From Acidobacteriota bacterium (lineage in GTDB: Bacteria > Acidobacteriota > Terriglobia > UBA7540), in NCBI GenBank assembly GCA_021827245.1, contig JAKAWN010000122.1, positions 1-16,234 on the forward strand: a stretch of DNA of 16,234 nt, written 5' to 3'. Position numbers and translations under genes: made by a program. Shown here one piece after another: positions 14,826 to 16,234 of this stretch. The number at the start of each line of letters is the position of its first letter. The first letter of the stretch is position 1. A model generated the notes under the pieces. That model saw nothing but the letters and a program-made list of their open reading frames with translations, was not told where the DNA came from and made no database searches.

Positions 14826-16234
14826 CTAGGGGCCTGCCGTGCCCAGCCGGGCAATCGCAACAGCATAGTCATTTTTCAGAATCCGTGGAATGGCTTTTGC
14901 CGCCTTCGAGGTGCCGTCGGCGACCAGAACCACGGTTGCCTGGTAATGGTCCGCTAAGGATTCGAGTGAGACCCAGTTTGCCCCTGAAGCCTTGTCGAGC
15001 AGCGCATCCGGGACGAGCAAGCGGCTGGTGGCGTCGCTCTTGTCCTTCCTTGCTTCAGACTCTGCATGGAATGAAGCCTCCGACCTGCTTGCCGCCTGGT
15101 CCAGCGCAATCGCGATGGGTGCCTTGATCGCACCTTGGGCGACAAGCCGGTTCATGTGCTGGGCCATAACAATTCGTTTTTCCGGCCCCATCCAGCAGAC
15201 TCGAGCGGGGAGGCCTTGGAATTTTAAGTACTTTCTTGCCAACGGAACCCACCGAGGCAGGATGTCGTTGACAGGAAAGAGTTCGAGAGCCAGATCGTCG
15301 AAGCGGCGAATATCTTCGGGCGCGCCGGAAAGGGCCACCCATCGAACGGGAGTCAGTCCCTTACTCAACAGCGGCTGTAGATAAGCCTCTGCATAGTCTG
15401 GAATTGAAAAGGTCTCTTGGATTCCACAATCGCATGCTGCGGCTCGAATATTGTTGCCAAACTCGAAAGCGACAGACCCGAATTTTTGGAGCGCCAGCAT
15501 TCCGCTGAAGTGCCGGACAATCGAGTCGCGAGATCGTCGCAGATATTCTTTGGGATTTTCGCGGCGAAGTGTATGAGCTTCTTCAGCATTTAATCCGGAA
15601 GGGATGTATCCCATCAAGAGATCGTGAGCGCTAGTCTGGTCCGTCAGGATGTTGGGAACAACGCCCCGGCTGGCTAGTTCCGGAATAACGTCCGCGCAGT
15701 TTCCGACCAACCCGACTGAAACAGCACGTTTCTGCCGCACGGCGATCTTGAGGATGCGAAGGGCCTCGTCCGGAGTGTTGACGCAGTAGTCGCAATAGCC
15801 CGCGCGGATGCGGCGCTTGATTCTCTCTTCATCAACCTCGACGCCTAGAAACGCAGCGCCGAGCAACCCGGCAGCGAGCGAGAACGCGCCACCGGCAGCG
15901 CCCATTCCGCCGGAGACGATCAGCTTTCCAGCCAGACTGCCACCAAAGTGCTTCCTGCTGACACCATCAAGAGTTTGGAAGGCGGTCGGCAGTTCTCCCT
16001 GCGTGCCCACGTAAGTCCAACTTGCTGCGGCGGCCTGTGACGGCATGGCAAGTCCAAGTGGTTCGCGTTCATGTGCCGTGTCTCCGGCCCGGAACCTGAC
16101 CGCCAGGTGCGAATTCACAAGCAGCACGCGTGGGGCGTCATCGCTCGTCTCATGAACAGCAGCCGGTTTCCCAGATTGGACGAAAAGCGTTTCACCGTTT
16201 TCAAGAGCTTCAATGTCCTTGACGTTGGCGTGAT
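14826..16234 (-). CDS. hutU: Urocanase homologue with altered NAD+ site (5' end outside window)
   Basis: The frame is open from the right edge to the stop at 14826-14828, about 468 residues; compared with the 557-residue Pseudomonas enzyme some 65 N-terminal residues are missing. Urocanase adds water to urocanate in histidine degradation, using NAD+ as an electrophile. The signature F-Q-G-L-P-[GSA]-R-I-C-W is present as FQGLPARVCW (15221-15192), with the catalytic Cys at 15197-15195. LTDQTSAHDLLMGYIPSGL, VRWVALSG, GNNIRAA and ALFP/ELFP-type blocks confirm the family. However, the GMG of GGMGGAQ reads AAG, DYGNNIR reads EFGNNIR, and the loop HHGGGVGxGYS after GA.WVS is replaced by a shorter stretch, ESLADHYQAT (14963-14934). 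Gene symbol is for the family; activity is doubtful. It may be a paralogue with another role, or a decayed enzyme. FtcD nearby argues for a link to histidine degradation. Confidence 0.85.
   Translation of the reverse strand, partial: HANVKDIEALENGETLFVQSGKPAAVHETSDDAPRVLLVNSHLAVRFRAGDTAHEREPLGLAMPSQAAAASWTYVGTQGELPTAFQTLDGVSRKHFGGSLAGKLIVSGGMGAAGGAFSLAAGLLGAAFLGVEVDEERIKRRIRAGYCDYCVNTPDEALRILKIAVRQKRAVSVGLVGNCADVIPELASRGVVPNILTDQTSAHDLLMGYIPSGLNAEEAHTLRRENPKEYLRRSRDSIVRHFSGMLALQKFGSVAFEFGNNIRAAACDCGIQETFSIPDYAEAYLQPLLSKGLTPVRWVALSGAPEDIRRFDDLALELFPVNDILPRWVPLARKYLKFQGLPARVCWMGPEKRIVMAQHMNRLVAQGAIKAPIAIALDQAASRSEASFHAESEARKDKSDATSRLLVPDALLDKASGANWVSLESLADHYQATVVLVADGTSKAAKAIPRILKNDYAVAIARLGTAGP

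Noticed and set aside
1..16234. CRISPR arrays, tRNA or rRNA genes, phage or toxin-antitoxin modules
   Set aside because: No regularly spaced repeats, cloverleaf-like segments, rRNA motifs or paired small toxin/antitoxin frames were seen on either strand.

Overview
The window is GC-rich bacterial chromosomal DNA. It carries class 1B dihydroorotate dehydrogenase genes, an outer-membrane barrel protein, membrane-bound sulfatase-like and CNNM/CorC proteins and histidine-degradation genes. I read it as a Gram-negative soil-type bacterium, most likely Acidobacteriota. That placement is inference from gene content and protein style, because no rRNA or other marker gene is present.

Layout. Positions 1-155 hold the 3' end of an ISKra4-type transposase, so an insertion sequence enters from the left edge. 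An ACS-family MFS transporter (286-1581, minus) follows and is broken by one in-frame TAG. Diverging from it is a secreted outer-membrane beta-barrel protein (1724-2497), then a class I SAM methyltransferase and a five-helix membrane protein with a sulfatase-fold domain (3515-5614), all on plus. Two convergently and divergently arranged blocks follow: pyrK-pyrD on minus (5649-7521), and a CNNM/CorC membrane protein on plus (7631-9007) facing a SAM hydrolase (DUF62) on minus (9023-9847). The minus strand then carries an aldo/keto reductase, a universal stress protein and an Nramp Mn(II) transporter (usp directly behind mntH). At the right end are ftcD (minus), a 54-residue FmdB-type zinc ribbon (plus) and most of a urocanase homologue (minus) running off the edge.

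How the genes work together. PyrK and PyrD form one NAD-linked dihydroorotate dehydrogenase for pyrimidine synthesis. The urocanase homologue and FtcD are steps 2 and 4 of histidine degradation, with fmdB between them. MntH and Usp look co-transcribed from one promoter that overlaps a palindrome. The rest are single housekeeping or envelope genes with no evident shared pathway.

I do not see a complete undescribed system. The observations most worth following are: the urocanase homologue, which keeps its catalytic Cys but has lost several NAD+-contacting positions; the five-helix sulfatase-fold protein with Thr at the nucleophile position; the single nonsense codon in the MFS gene behind an intact-looking promoter and operator; and the mntH promoter/palindrome. 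No CRISPR array, tRNA or rRNA was seen, and no gene-free stretch exceeds 300 bases.
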